Shown piece by piece: positions 21,290 to 34,000 of a DNA stretch of 64,000 nt. Position 1 is the stretch's first letter; the number at the start of each line of letters is the position of its first letter. The DNA is from Phoebastria nigripes (Eukaryota; Chordata; Aves; Procellariiformes; Diomedeidae), in NCBI GenBank assembly GCA_035582835.1, contig JAYKAV010003152.1, positions 154,370 to 218,369 of the forward strand, written 5' to 3'. The position numbers were made by a program, and so were the translations under genes. Below the pieces are notes generated by a model. The model did not search any database. It worked only from the letters and a program-made list of their open reading frames with translations, and was not told the origin of the DNA.

Positions 21290-23223
21290 AAACTGTTCAT
21301 CTTTTCTGCAAACGCTAATGGGAGTTACTACCTTTCATATTCTGCTGAGAGGGGGCTTTGTAACACTTCCCCTTCTTGGAGTACTGTCTGCATCCTTCAC
21401 ACCAACAGTATCATAAACTTGATACCCATCAGCCCAAGCCAGTTCAGGCAACTAATTTGGCAGAAAACTAATTCAACAACCCCTCAACCCAAACAGCCTC
21501 TCCAAACCCACATTACTTTTTTCCCCTCCATTCTGCTATCTGTGAAAATGCACAAGAAAATATCAACTGGGAATGTGGAAGAGGGGAGAAATGTAAAAGA
21601 CTCTTCCTCTTGACAGCAGCCTGAAGATAGATGAATTCCCAAACATCAGAAAATCATGCCTATAAGATACTTCCATGTTTCCACTCCCCAACCCTCCACC
21701 CCCCATGACTATTAGCTATTTGGTACACGTTCATACCAGTGAGGTGGAGAAAAACACCTTAAATTAGTCTTGCCAGGCCAGGATGTAAGGACTGCACTGG
21801 ATGGACATTGGCAGAATGTATGTGGAAATGTCAGGTCTCGTCTATGACTCTTACCCACAACCACTGAAGCCTCTTGGGAGTTCCTCAAATTCATTTTCTG
21901 AGAAAGAAAATCAAGCAGCTGTTCGTTTGCATGTTTGTTTGTGTTTTTTTCTCCCTTAGAATAAGCACTCACATGAAATGAAGAAGGTTGGGCTAAGACT
22001 GTTAAGAAAAAATAACTGGGTCACCAACTACAACTAGAGAAAACATTAGTGATGTGCCCCTGTTGCCTTCTATACATCTGCAGTTTCAAAGCATCTTGCC
22101 AGAACCCAGTACTACTACTAGGTCCTTCACGGCTGGTGGAACCCAGTTGTTTTTCCAGCCTCTATGCTGTGAGGGACAACAGACAGACAAAATTTGAAAA
22201 ACAAAACCAAAAAGAAGTAAGAAAATCAGCTTTTAAAATCAGATTTCCAGGCAGCCTATGCAGCAAATTCTAAGTGATTAACACCGTGTGCTAAACATCT
22301 GGTGTAGATTTCTGACTTCCCTGAAGTTGCATATCTTTCCCACCTGTTTCTGCAAACTAGCACTTCACCTTTGCCAAACACCAAAACCCCTCCTCATGGC
22401 CTTTGTTTGCACAAGGCCACGGATGCTGGGAGGAGAAGCCCCCTTGCTCTTTGCCTGACTCCCACCCTCCCAGGAAGCAGCTTTTCCTGGCTCATCACTG
22501 CTGGCGTTACTTCCCTCCCAAACAGGACTGGGGCAAACCCCTCCTCTTCAGTCACCAAATTGAATCGCCAGAGTGAAACCACTCCACTCACACTTCTAAG
22601 CTTCGCCCCCACAGGGTCTTGCATGTGCTCTGTCTCCCAGTTTGGAAGTACTGCAGTACGACACCCTGCCCAACTGCGCACCGACTTCTGAACAGTATGA
22701 CACTCTCCTCTTCCCTCTAGGAAAAAGAGAAGTGAGGGTACCAACTGAAGAGCAGAGAAGAGCTGGCCACATTGAATTGCGTGGGTGAGCTGAGGTGACC
22801 ACAGTCACAAGCGCTGAGTGCCACTTCTTTCTTTGGAGTGTAATTTGCTTCTCCTGCATTTGAAAGACACTGTTACACCTTTGTCCAGACTCGCCTCCCC
22901 TAGTATGCTGCCACAACAGGCTAAAGGGCATGCATTCACCTCCGATTACTCATTCACTCCGGTAATTATTCTGTTCGCTTATAGCTAATGATAAGGGTTT
23001 AGCCTACCTGCTTTACATAAGGCACATGCCAAATACTCTCTCTCCCCCCTTGTTTTCCTACAGCAAAGCACATCCTTGCTGATGTAATGGAGTTACAGGC
23101 TAACTCAGTTCAGCTGCTGGATATAATCAAGTTTCCTTGAAGTTCCTTTAATAAAGGTGACTTGTGGCATCAATTTTTAAACCATAAATAGAATTAGAGA
23201 CTTCTGTTACTGATACAGAATTA

Positions 23224-23263
23224 AAGGGAGGGAAGTAGAGAAGAAGGGAGGGAAGTAGAGAAG
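23224..23263. repeat. 20-bp purine tandem duplication
   Basis: Two exact copies of AAGGGAGGGAAGTAGAGAAG lie head to tail, followed by the start of a degenerate third copy. All bases but one per unit are purines. It sits about 0.6 kb past the GRAMD2B poly(A) site. Confidence 0.9.
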
Positions 23264-23840
23264 AAGGGAGAGGGTGAGGTCAGAGTCCAAAACATTGCAT
23301 AAGCTGTGTAACTGTGGAAGGAGAGTAGGGAAAAGGATGGAAAAAGAAGAAGAAAAAAAAAACTTCTTTCAATAGTTTTCCTGTGAAACCAAGTATTACA
23401 ATAATCTCATGGTAGCTGAGGAAGGAAAGGCAGAGGCTGCAACAGGCAGAACAGTCAAATCTCACAGATTTCTCACAGACCATGCCCAGATGGAAACTTG
23501 AGCCAGGCAGACACATTAGAGAGCACACAGGGCGCTCTCAGCTGCCTCAACATTACAATACTCATCCAGTATCCTTCAAGGAGGAATCAGCTGGGAAAAC
23601 TATTATTTCCTCAAAACTCTGGGATCCAAACTTCCTCCTACTGTTGCAGTCTGGGAAGACCTTGAGTACAGTTGAGTAAGAGGAAGCACATCAGCAGGAT
23701 GCAGTTCCAAACTCTTTGTGTTGGGTACTGGGTTTTGCGCAAACTTTGTACTGTGAGGTATGAGCCTACTCAGATCATGAGTATTACGTTTGACTAAAAC
23801 TGATGGATGGAATTGGGTTCATCCAAATTATAGTACTGAG

Positions 23841-25045
23841 TCGCTTGTTTTAAAAAAGTTTATTTAAATAAAGTAAATACATTTCACAGAAATGGTTATA
23901 AAATGCATAGCATATTATAAACAATACTGTTACTTTACAGATACTAGTTGTTATTATCCTAAATATTGCTTTTTAAAAACTAACCAGAAATGAGAAAGCT
24001 AAAATCCCCAGTTATTCCATCTTAGGCACTGTGAAAAAACCAGTATGATATAACAAAGCAGGTGTCCACTTTTTCATTCACTCTACTGATTGTATTGCTC
24101 CATCATTAATTCGCAAGTTCCTATTATGTGGAAACATCTGGTCCCCAGAGTCACATACCAAGACTAGATTTCCATCAACTGGAACACAAATTGCACTTGC
24201 TCAGCCAACCAAAACCCCATGCACCTCCAAGGAAAGCTGACTGAGGGTCTTCACACCAATTAACTTAATGGACAGAGACCATATGAGTGGACAAAAAACC
24301 TAGCAGTTCTAAGTTGTGCAGGTATGTCACACCCATGCTGCTATTCATAAGCAACTTGATTGTAAGTTGGCAAGTCCATACACATTTCAAGCTTGACTTC
24401 AATGGAAATTGAATGCCCAGTAGAAACAGACCTTGACCTCAGCAGTGATGCAATGCCACAGAAAGTGGAATTGAACCTTTTTACAGCACCTGAGAACTGA
24501 GCACACTTCGAACATTCAGAACTTCACATAACCAAATCCAGAGGCGTCTGTTTTCTGATCTTTGGGATGCAAGGGCACAAATAAGCAAAAATGAAGAGCA
24601 CAGCACCGATCCATAACCATAGCTGAGAAAGATACCAGCTCATTCACACAACACTTCAGCACATGAGTCATGACTGAAATTCCTCCCATTTACACTTCAA
24701 TGACAATAGGCAGAAAGCAAACGCTGAGGTAAAAGGAGTTGCACCAGGTTTGCACTGGTGTAAGCAAGTCTAGAATCAAGCAAGCTATAAAATCCATTAA
24801 TTCACACACAACAGAGAAAGAAAAATCCCCTTATTTTCAAAACATATAGATACATGTAGATCAAAACGTATATGTTTTCAAAATATATAGATATATGCTC
24901 AAGAATAAACTGACTTTCTGCACTATGACATAGCTTGGCTTGGACTGAAAATAAAGAAGCTTGAACTCTGGCCAGCAGAGCTCCTTTGGAACTGTTTGTC
25001 AAGAAAGAAGAATGAGGTCTGAAGCAGTCTAAGAACATTGACGTT
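23841..25045 (-). other. GRAMD2B: GRAMD2B 3' untranslated region
   Basis: About 1.2 kb from the stop codon at 25046 to a canonical AATAAA read on the - strand at 23864-23859. The cleavage site near 23.84 kb is inferred from the usual 10-25 nt spacing. The signal sits in a palindrome, so AATAAA is present on both strands. Confidence 0.7.
23859..23872. terminator. Palindromic poly(A) signal, AATAAA on both strands
   Basis: TTTATTTAAATAAA is its own reverse complement, giving an AATAAA for - strand GRAMD2B and one for any + strand transcript arriving from ALDH7A1. It follows a T-rich and A-rich stretch. Its use on the - strand is likely; use on the + strand is unproven. Confidence 0.7.
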
Positions 25046-25087
25046 TCATTCACCATCTTCAAGTAGTTTTTGTAAGTTGTTCTGTAT
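25046..25087 (-). CDS. GRAMD2B: GRAMD2B exon 14 (C-terminus and stop)
   Basis: A pyrimidine-rich acceptor TTTTTCTAAG leads into IQNNLQKLLEDGE and stop TGA, matching the human C-terminus IQNNLQKLLENGD. Phase 0 with exon 13. Confidence 0.95.
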   Translation of the reverse strand: MQNNLQKLLEDGE

Positions 25088-28000
25088 CTTAGAAAAAGAG
25101 AGAAAAATTGGGAGGCAGGAAGTGTTATACTGCATTTAAAAAAAAAAATCAAGACATACTCTTCAATACACTCTCTGTGTGCACATTAATTCTGTCACAA
25201 CTATTCATACCAATGGTATTCATGTTAAATGCTTTCTGCACTAGAGTCAAAGGAAATATCTGGATATGATCAGCCAGCAGCACACCTAGCTTTTGTATTA
25301 TGAGTATCTCCTGCAATTTCCTTGTATAGATTTTCTCCTTCATTAGGTATGAGAAAATAAGGTAGAAAAAAACTAGAGCTAGAAAGAAAGGGACAAGAAA
25401 CCCAATTATTTTGAACTTGATCAAAACCCAATAAAAGCCTAAAACTTCAAAGTTGCAGCTCGTTGGTTTAAGTGGATAATTCAAACAGTTTTGTAACAGC
25501 TTCAGCTACACAGCCGGCTACGACATGTGCACAGCAAAATAAGGTCTTCTAACCATTAGCAGACATGTCCCACTTGCCAGATTTAGTGTACTGATTATGG
25601 GTTATCTTCCCTTAGTTACACTGAAGGCAATGCCAGCCTTGCATGACTTGCACAGACCTATTTTACACAGCCTATTTATCCACCCTTCATCTCCTTGTCC
25701 TTAAAAGGAGAGAGCGAGGAATATAGTGGGTCACATCCCCTGGCACACGTGTTCTCTGTATCTTAGTAACTAGCCGTCACTGCTACAGAAGGTTTAGTCA
25801 CAGCTACTTTCAGACTTCAATTTGAGGAGCCATTGTACTTCCTGTTCAAGGATACCACTTTTTAATCCTACCTCATGATTTCTAGCCCAGATGCACACCT
25901 TTTTCAAGAGGGGCATTTTGGGGCAAGTAAAAGTTAGAAGCACCTAATTTTATAAGAGTCACTTAATGCATACACAGGAATTTCCTTTTCACAAGCTACA
26001 TTAGAGTAAGGGAATGAGTAACATTAGGCCACATTCTTCCCTCCCCCAGTTTAACGCTTTGTTCTCTGATAGATATGGTGCATTTTAACAACCTGTTAAA
26101 TACACTTAAATGCCAAAGCAAAATTCTGCTAAGCCATGGTAATTCCTTGGCTCCAAGTATGAAGTAGAGCTTGTAAAAATCACAAGGTCACACTGAAAAA
26201 GTCATTGCAACATACTCTTGCACTGAACATTTTTTAACTGGAGATTAATTTTTAGTTTTTAACCTAGATAATTTCTGTGCTCTAGTTTACAATGCTGCGG
26301 TCACACAGGAAGCGAGGGGAGAGACAACAAGTTACACTGGAACTTTTATGCTACCTTTGCTGCTGAAGCCAGCTACAGCCAATTACTAGCACTTTTCACT
26401 AAGGCATATGAAACAGTTAAGCAACTGGAGTAACGTTGCCCAGAGAACATAAAGCTATTAGATTTCTACCAGTTTTGCAGTACAAAAGTAGGGTCAAACA
26501 TCCTGTTCTAACCACTGCTCATCTAGATTAGAGAGGACCAGGATGTGGCATTATGCAGTTACAGGCAATACTCATTTAGCTTGTATGCACAGCAGTTGAT
26601 TGTGTCTCGAGTATTTGGCAAATACAAGGCAAGACTTCAAGGGTCCAATCCTGTAGACACTAGCTGAAAAAAGCATGTGACTTAAGACTCTAATTCAGGA
26701 CAGAGGGTCACTTCTCTGGGAACAGCTGAATGATCCGACCATCCAGCTGCCTTTTACTGGGTCTCCAAGCAGAGACTATATAAGGGAGTGGGAAAGTGCC
26801 TAGACCTGCTGCAAAGGGCGGGCTGGCTGGCTGGCTTCCCACTTAAATGCAGGTCTCCTATGAACCACCTTGCCAGCCTGTCCCAGACAGCTGGAAAGCA
26901 GTAACCTCTTAAATGACCTAATTTGGCTAAAGATTGTATCTGGTAATCATTTAGTAAGCACTTTCCCCTTGTATTCATATTGTTATTATCCAGAGCATAC
27001 AGAGGGGTTATGCTAACATTACTCTAGACTTCCACAGCCAAGGGGGTGGAGATGTGGGGGNAGAAACCTCTTTTTGGCAGTCTTGGTAAAACCTATGCCA
27101 CACAGGTAAACAGTGACATTATATAATCCTAGCTTTATGCTATTTGAGAAACTTGGTTTGGGAAAAAAAAGTGTTGAAAGACCTTGGCATGCACTCAGTT
27201 TTGGAAACAGAGGCAAAAATATCCCATGTGACTTAAGCACATCGGAATTCAAGTATCTTTTTTTCATGCTTGGCCAGTGCATGTGTTCCCAGCACATAAC
27301 ATTTCATACACCTGTACTGGGTGCAGTTGTCAAGGTTTGGGGGCAGGGGTGGGACAGGGTGCTGCAGGGACAGCTGCTGTGGGAAGAGGCCAGGGGCTGC
27401 CCTGTGCTGGACACAGCCGTTCCAGCAGCCTCCAGTGGACCCACCGCAGGGCACAGCTGAGCCCCTCAGCCAAGATGGTGGCGGAGCCTCTGGGAAAGTG
27501 TATTTAAGAAAGGGGAAAAACACCAAACAGAGAGAGGAGGAGAGTAAGAGGGTGAGAAACAGCAGAAGGAACACCAAGGTCTGAGAAGGAGAAGGGGGAG
27601 GAGGTGCTCCATGGCAGAGAAGATGTCCACACTGCAGCCCATGGAGAGCCCACGCCAGAGCAGGTAGTTATTTCCTGAAGAACTGGAGCCCTTGGGGGAG
27701 CCCATGCTGCAGCAGGGGGAAAATGGGGGAAGAAAGGAGAAGCAGAGAGAAAATTGTTATGTGCTGACTGTAACCCCGCACCAGCCCCACTTGGGGGGCA
27801 GGGAGTGGGGGAGCAAAGGAGTAAAGTTGAGCCTGGGACAGGGGAGAGGAAAGGTGGTGGTTTATGTTTGTCTTTTTGTTTCTCACTACGAGAATCTGTT
27901 TTAATTGGCAAAAAGTTCTTTTTTCCCAAGTCAAGCCTAGTTTGCCCACAACAGTTTTTGCTAAGCCATGTCCTTGTCTTTATCTTGACCCATGAGCTTT

Positions 28001-31000
28001 CTTATCCTATTTTCTCCCCCTGCCCTGCTAGGAAGGGGGAATGAGAGAGTGGCTGGGTGGGGTCTGACTGCTGGCCAAGGTTAGCCCACCACAACACCTA
28101 AAGTAGAAATAAGGTCTGCACACCCACTCTTGTTTTGCATAGGTTTGCAATTTAAGTCAGCAAGTGCATTTAGTTTTGCAATTAGAGAATGGTAAAAAGT
28201 AAAGGTCAGGTATAGGGAATTACACAACTGGTGCAGCAGCATTTGTGTTACTAAAGTGAAACAGGCAGATTCCAGCCACTTCACATGAAGAAGCTGACTA
28301 CATATGAAAGCCAGCGTTGTTTTTCTTAATCAAAAAAACAAAACTCAAACAAAAGTCCCAGACAGAAAATTTCATCAAATAGTAATAAAGGTCAAGAATC
28401 TTTAGCCTTGATGAACAAAAAAAAACCCCACTGAGATCATCACATGCAATAATCACCCCTGAAGTGCCCAGTTTATTAGTATTCCTGGTTGTAAGCCTCA
28501 CTCAAGGCAAAACATTTATGCATACCAGTGCTTGTACTTGGGCTAATTTATAGTCCAAAAACCAGTCCTTTGTCTAGGAAAACATGCCAGCTTCTAGTAT
28601 CAAATCTGGGGGTAACTTGGCACTTTTCAAAATAACAGACCACAGAAATTCAGCAAGAACCTGATTAGCTATCTGCATTTGCATTATATCATAGGAAGTT
28701 ACCTTTTCCAATTTTATAAGATTAGCAGTTAACTCATCACAAAGGGCATCAGCATTAATTTGCAGGTGAGATCCCAAACCTTGGCGCACTGGATGTCTGT
28801 CAAACAGAATGAAGAAGTAAGTGTGACAGAAGTGAAAAAGAGGAAAACAGAACTGAGAGAAACACATAGATGGGAATACAGTGGCGACATTGTGAACTGT
28901 ACTTGTTTACAGAAACAAAGGCCTAAGTCACATTTGCACTCTTGACTACATTCTTTATGTGGTCTCATTCTCCAGAAGTTTGGATGGAAAACTTTACAGC
29001 TATTTCCACTGCAAGTAAGTTGAAAAGTTGCCTAAGTTCCATGTCCTGTGACTTGCAGGAAATCAAAAAGCCCAACCCCTTGACACTGTAGAAGTGCATG
29101 TTAGATCATCCTGTATCTTGTACTATTTGGGATGACAGCAACAGAAAACAGGACTTTCTCGTGTAAGAGTGCTACAGAAGAGGGACACAGTGTCCTCCTA
29201 ATCAAAACATGCCAAAAACAGGAAAATGGCTTTTGACATTGCCTACTATTAGAGGTAGGTTTACCCCTCTCCTTGCATTATTGGTAAAATATAAATGCAA
29301 GCCTGTTTAAGATAAAGAACCATCTCCTCCCTATTCCTTTTTTATCAAGAACCTAGCTCTGTCTTCTGACACATGCATATAAGTCCTACTGCTTTCCACA
29401 GAAGACAGCTGAGAGCAGTTGGATCCCAAGCAGCACGGTCATTGTTCAATATGACCACAAGTGCATTGTCAGAGTGACCTGTTCGTCATGGATGGGTCAT
29501 CAAAGAAAGCTGAATTAAGAAGCACCCTTATTCAAGAACTTGCGACAGGTTTGAAACACTTTGCAGACAGTTCCACCCAGCCTGGCTACAGCTCTGGCTT
29601 GAATTTTATTTCTCCCCTCTGTTTTTCAGGTGCTTCTCCAGCTGCCAGCATTCCCACTCACACTGCATGTGGCTGCAGGTTTTGCAGTGAGATTTATAAA
29701 TGACTTTTTAAGCCATGTTTTTCAGAGCAGCTCAGAAAAAAATCGGTTATAAGAAGGGGAGAAGAATTAATGCATAACTGAATGCTGAATAAACTGATTA
29801 GTATTCTCAGCAGTATCCAGTTAACTGCCTTCTATCCTAAGAGAGGAACAGGAAGCTGATACAACTTACAGTGGCATACTACTGTGGTGCATGCCCCTGC
29901 ACTGCCTCTCCATTTGACGTTTGCATATTTCCTATCCATGCAACATGGAGATTAAAAAAAAAAAAATATGCAGGGGCAGATGACATCCACGACTCTACCT
30001 ACAGAATGGAACTATCAATGGAACTATGGCCCCCTTCCCTATTTCCTCTTCAAATACACAAAGAACCTTCCCTTGGTGTGTTTGGATTTTTTTTGGTTTG
30101 GTTTGATTTGGTTTTTTGGGGTTTTTTTGTTTGTTGGTTTGTTTGTGTTTTTATTTTAGCAAGACAGGATATCAGTTTCTAAAGAGGATATAGGCAGGCC
30201 AAAGCTTTAGAAAACATTATATAAGCAAGTCAGATGTATTGGCCCAAAGATTATGAAGTAGCTTCTGTCATCTTAGGCTAATCAAATGACATTAAGACTG
30301 AAGACAGAAGTTACACCTTTTCCACAGAATCATTGCTCTGGAAAGGAACTGCTCACTTCAGCAGTTTACACTTAAGTTACTCACAGCTATCTGAAACATT
30401 CTCAAGGCAGTAGTACACCATGATATATCACGTTTGTACTAAAAGTCTTAAACAGAAAGCTGCAAGATGAGGCCAGTACAGATCAAGAACTACAGGACAC
30501 TAGAGTATCACTAGGCACTACAGTATCACAGTGATTTCTGAAGAAAATAGATGAGCATGACAGATACTAGAAAAAGATTTTAAAACCCCAAAATTTTACA
30601 GAGTGTATCTTACTCCTTAATATGTGAATCAAAGGATGTGATGGAAATAAGACGTTCCTCCAGGATACTGATTTTATATCTCATGTAGAAGGTAGAAAAT
30701 ATTAATACACAAACACTGTAACAGAGAAAAATAAGGTACATCAGTTAATGGAAACTTTAGAGGTACCTGACAAATTTAATATTAAAAGCCATTTAAATTG
30801 TTACTTGTACATGTTGAATAATAAAGGTATCATTCTTAGAAACACCTCAGGAATACCCATCAGTGGCATTCAGACTGTTATGAAAATCTCAGCCTTGAGT
30901 ATGGTTTTGCTAAGTGACGTGTAAAATGAACTTGCGAGTAGTTAAACTCTTGTAACATTTCCTGAACCAAAAGACCCTTTGCTTTTAAAAGTAAAAGGCC

Positions 31001-34000
31001 TGTTAAGTAAGCCTGCCTCAGCATTTCTACTTCTGAAAAGTATAAAGGCCACAATTCCCAATAATTTCCTTTCTTCAAGTGAAGCTTAGATTATACTAAT
31101 CTATGTAAATGTAAGAAAACCCTAGTATTTTGGCAATCTTGGTATTAATTGCTAACTTACAGAACTGCGTAAAATATAAGTACATGGTTCAGAGATAAGA
31201 GCTTCTGGGACTTCACTTTGTGGAAGAACCTGGAGGCTTCAGAATTGCCTGCGAGAAAAAGAACCAAGTGTTACTTTGATCAAGGCAGACCACAGCACAC
31301 AAACGGTGTTTTGAAGCATGCAACAGATAATATAAACAGAGGAAAAACCAAGAAAGAGATCTTCCAAATTATGTGAACTGACATAACTATACAAACTCGT
31401 CTCAACTAACTCCAGCTGAAGATCTGCCCTTGACTCCTTACCATTTCGAGGACTGTTTTGGGCTTTTCCGTCAGGTCCACGTTTACTGTGTGCATCTGAA
31501 CGGACAGACTTTGCCTCACTCTTGGAAACTTTCAAGTGAGTCTGCGTCTCAACAACATGATAATCTGCCAAAAGCAAGATTTTTAATAAAGCTGAAATAC
31601 GAAGTCAAAGGAAGCTGTTGGTAGCTTAACATAGTCAAGGAGTAGGGGAAGAGGATGATTTTAAAAAGTGCATTTCTGGACTTGGATAGAAAGCAGCAGT
31701 TGGTTTAGTAGCCTTAAAACAGTTTGCATAGTAATTCCACATCATCACCAAATGTAAAGAAGCACCTGAACTGGAAGAGGATGATGTATGCTGCATTTAC
31801 ATTACCAGATCCTTGGAAAGATGGCAACCTGTGCAAACTTTGAACGTTATCACTCAATTTACAGTCAGAAGATTATACAGACACAAAAGTCATCTCTCAA
31901 AAGGACTGAATATGCTAGAGTAATGATTCCAAATGACTTTAATAGCAACATCAAATGGAGATATTGCATTGTTACTTTAAAAAGGAGATTATAGCTCCCT
32001 TTCCTGACTGTTTTTTAAATGCAGACGATGTCTTGAAAGAAACGGGACAGAAAAATCCAGTCACACTCAGTTTTGTTCATGCTTTACTTGCACACCCTGG
32101 ACTGCTTTAATGATGCACAAGAAACAGAATCACAAGTGACAGATGTGTTCCCCCTGCCCCTCAATTCCTTTTTCTAGGGTGATTCTTTAACAGGATATTG
32201 GTTTTTTAATTGCGGAAAAGGAAAACAGAAAGCTTTGAAGTAGTTATTAGCTGTAAGGAAGTAAGACAGCAAGTTAAATCATTATTCAGAAGCATTCAAG
32301 TGGCAAGTGATGACACCACAATTTAGTTACTGCTTCACAAACACGACCAAACAATTAAAAATACACACACAGTAAATACCAAAGACCAGTGAAAGCAAAT
32401 AGCCCCAAATCATACCACTGAACAAAAGACACATAGGAAAAACAGAGTTAATTAAAACTAACGTGACAGAAAACTGCTATAAAAAGAATCATAGTATTTC
32501 ATTTTAAAGTAATGGTAAAAGTTTCTTATTATACAAATTATTTTACAGTCAAGATGGGAACCTAGACTAATAACAGCATAACAACACATTAATATGTTAA
32601 TATATATTAATTGTACAGCAGAGTAATACCCTAGGTTTTGCTAATAACATTCAGCATGTGCTACATAAAACAAGTTCTGCTGTACTTATGAACTTATATG
32701 CAGTGAGTTTCTACACAGCATTCCTGCTAATTAGGTGAAGAACTTGAGGGATATGAGACTACAAACAGTAGTGTTAAGAAAGAACAACTTTGGACAGTAT
32801 CTTCAAGTGTCTTAATAACTGCAAAGAATAAAACGAGGGTTTAAAAAACAAACCCCTCATTAACGCACATCAAAAATAACTTTTTTGATCACCAAAAGCC
32901 ACCACGGTACAGAATGTTATTTATATAGATTAGAAGTAGTTATACTGTGACTTGAACGACTTTAGAATAGGGGTTTTTGATTGTTTGTTTTCCTTTTTTT
33001 TTAAAGGAGGAACATCTCCTACATTGTATCTGTGCTAGCATAACTGATGGGGGATGTGAGGAGCAGATAGTACATGGATAAGCAGCTGGAGGCAGTAGTG
33101 ACAAATCAGATCCGCTGCTGACCAAATCATTGCCTGAGTCTGGATTGCAAAGGGATATAATAATGGAAACACAGCTATTGTGGCTTTGATAAAGACCTTA
33201 AAAACCATGTAATTCTCCAGGACTGTGGAGAATGTAGAGTCCACATCAGAAGGGGATTACAGAAGCAAACCTGAGAGCTAAGCCATTCTCATTTTCTTGG
33301 GGCCTGCCAATCCCACTCACCTTGGAAGCATTCCAGCTCTGGGGTCTGTGAGCCTGTGCTACTGGACTCTTCCATCTCTTGTCTCCGCTGCTGCACTATT
33401 CCATCCAGATCAGAATAGTCTTCATTGAAATCCTGATGGGGAGAAAGAATCACAAGAAAGCTCAGCCCTGTTCTAAATCTAAACAACCTTATTTCCTCTG
33501 ACCTCCCTCTAGAAGCTGAACCAACAATGACAGATTTAAAACTGTTTAACCAGGAACAATCTCTGATATCAAGATGTTGAGATCAAGTTAGCAAATAAGC
33601 CCTGTGTGATCACCAGAATTCAAGCCTCATCCCCTGCCTTCATTTAAGTGAAGAGATTAGGTCTGTGTGCAAAAGAAAGAGACTGTTAAGTTAGACAAAC
33701 TGAGAAGTCCAGGACAGGCATTACTACAATTAGACTCTGGTCATCACATGAGGCTGCACAGCTCTTTCAGATGTCTGCCTCACAGAGGAAGGACTGCAAC
33801 TAGAAACACTTCAAAACCTGTTCATGGCAGAGGAAGAAGCAACTTTCAGTCAGTACAGAGCACTGTGAAACCTGACTGCTAAAGAGAGATATGTAGAGCA
33901 TACAGACCTTGGTATATATCCAGAGCATACGCATGTATATATATTGCATGTGATCAGATCAAATTACACCTATGCCAATCATTCCCACTGCTTCCTAATG

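Larger units (their letters stand above)
7621..23840. other. Intergenic region between the 3' ends of ALDH7A1 and GRAMD2B
   Basis: Sixteen kilobases with no coding exon, RNA gene or recognisable young transposon. Open stretches of 140-159 codons (14185-14607 on +, 15914-16393 on -, 20680-21150 on +) match nothing I know and overlap other open frames, so I do not call them genes. Small features are a poly-A run at 13258-13279, a CAAA repeat near 17966-17984, an AC microsatellite near 21274-21289 and a 20-bp tandem duplication at 23224-23263. Anciently diverged repeats may be present but are not visible by eye. Confidence 0.7.
25088..28702 (-). other. GRAMD2B last intron carrying the solo LTR
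   Basis: A 3.6 kb intron. Besides the LTR it holds an open - strand stretch (25149-25484) encoding a hydrophobic run next to the last exon, which I consider chance, and an N at 27061. Confidence 0.8.

Noticed and set aside
25149..25484. Hydrophobic 111-codon - strand frame beside the last GRAMD2B exon, considered as the membrane exon
   Set aside because: The true transmembrane exons were found at 31161-31248 and 30614-30715 in the correct order and phase. This stretch is intronic.
27504..27929. 141-codon - strand open frame
   Set aside because: It lies wholly inside the solo LTR, which is non-coding.
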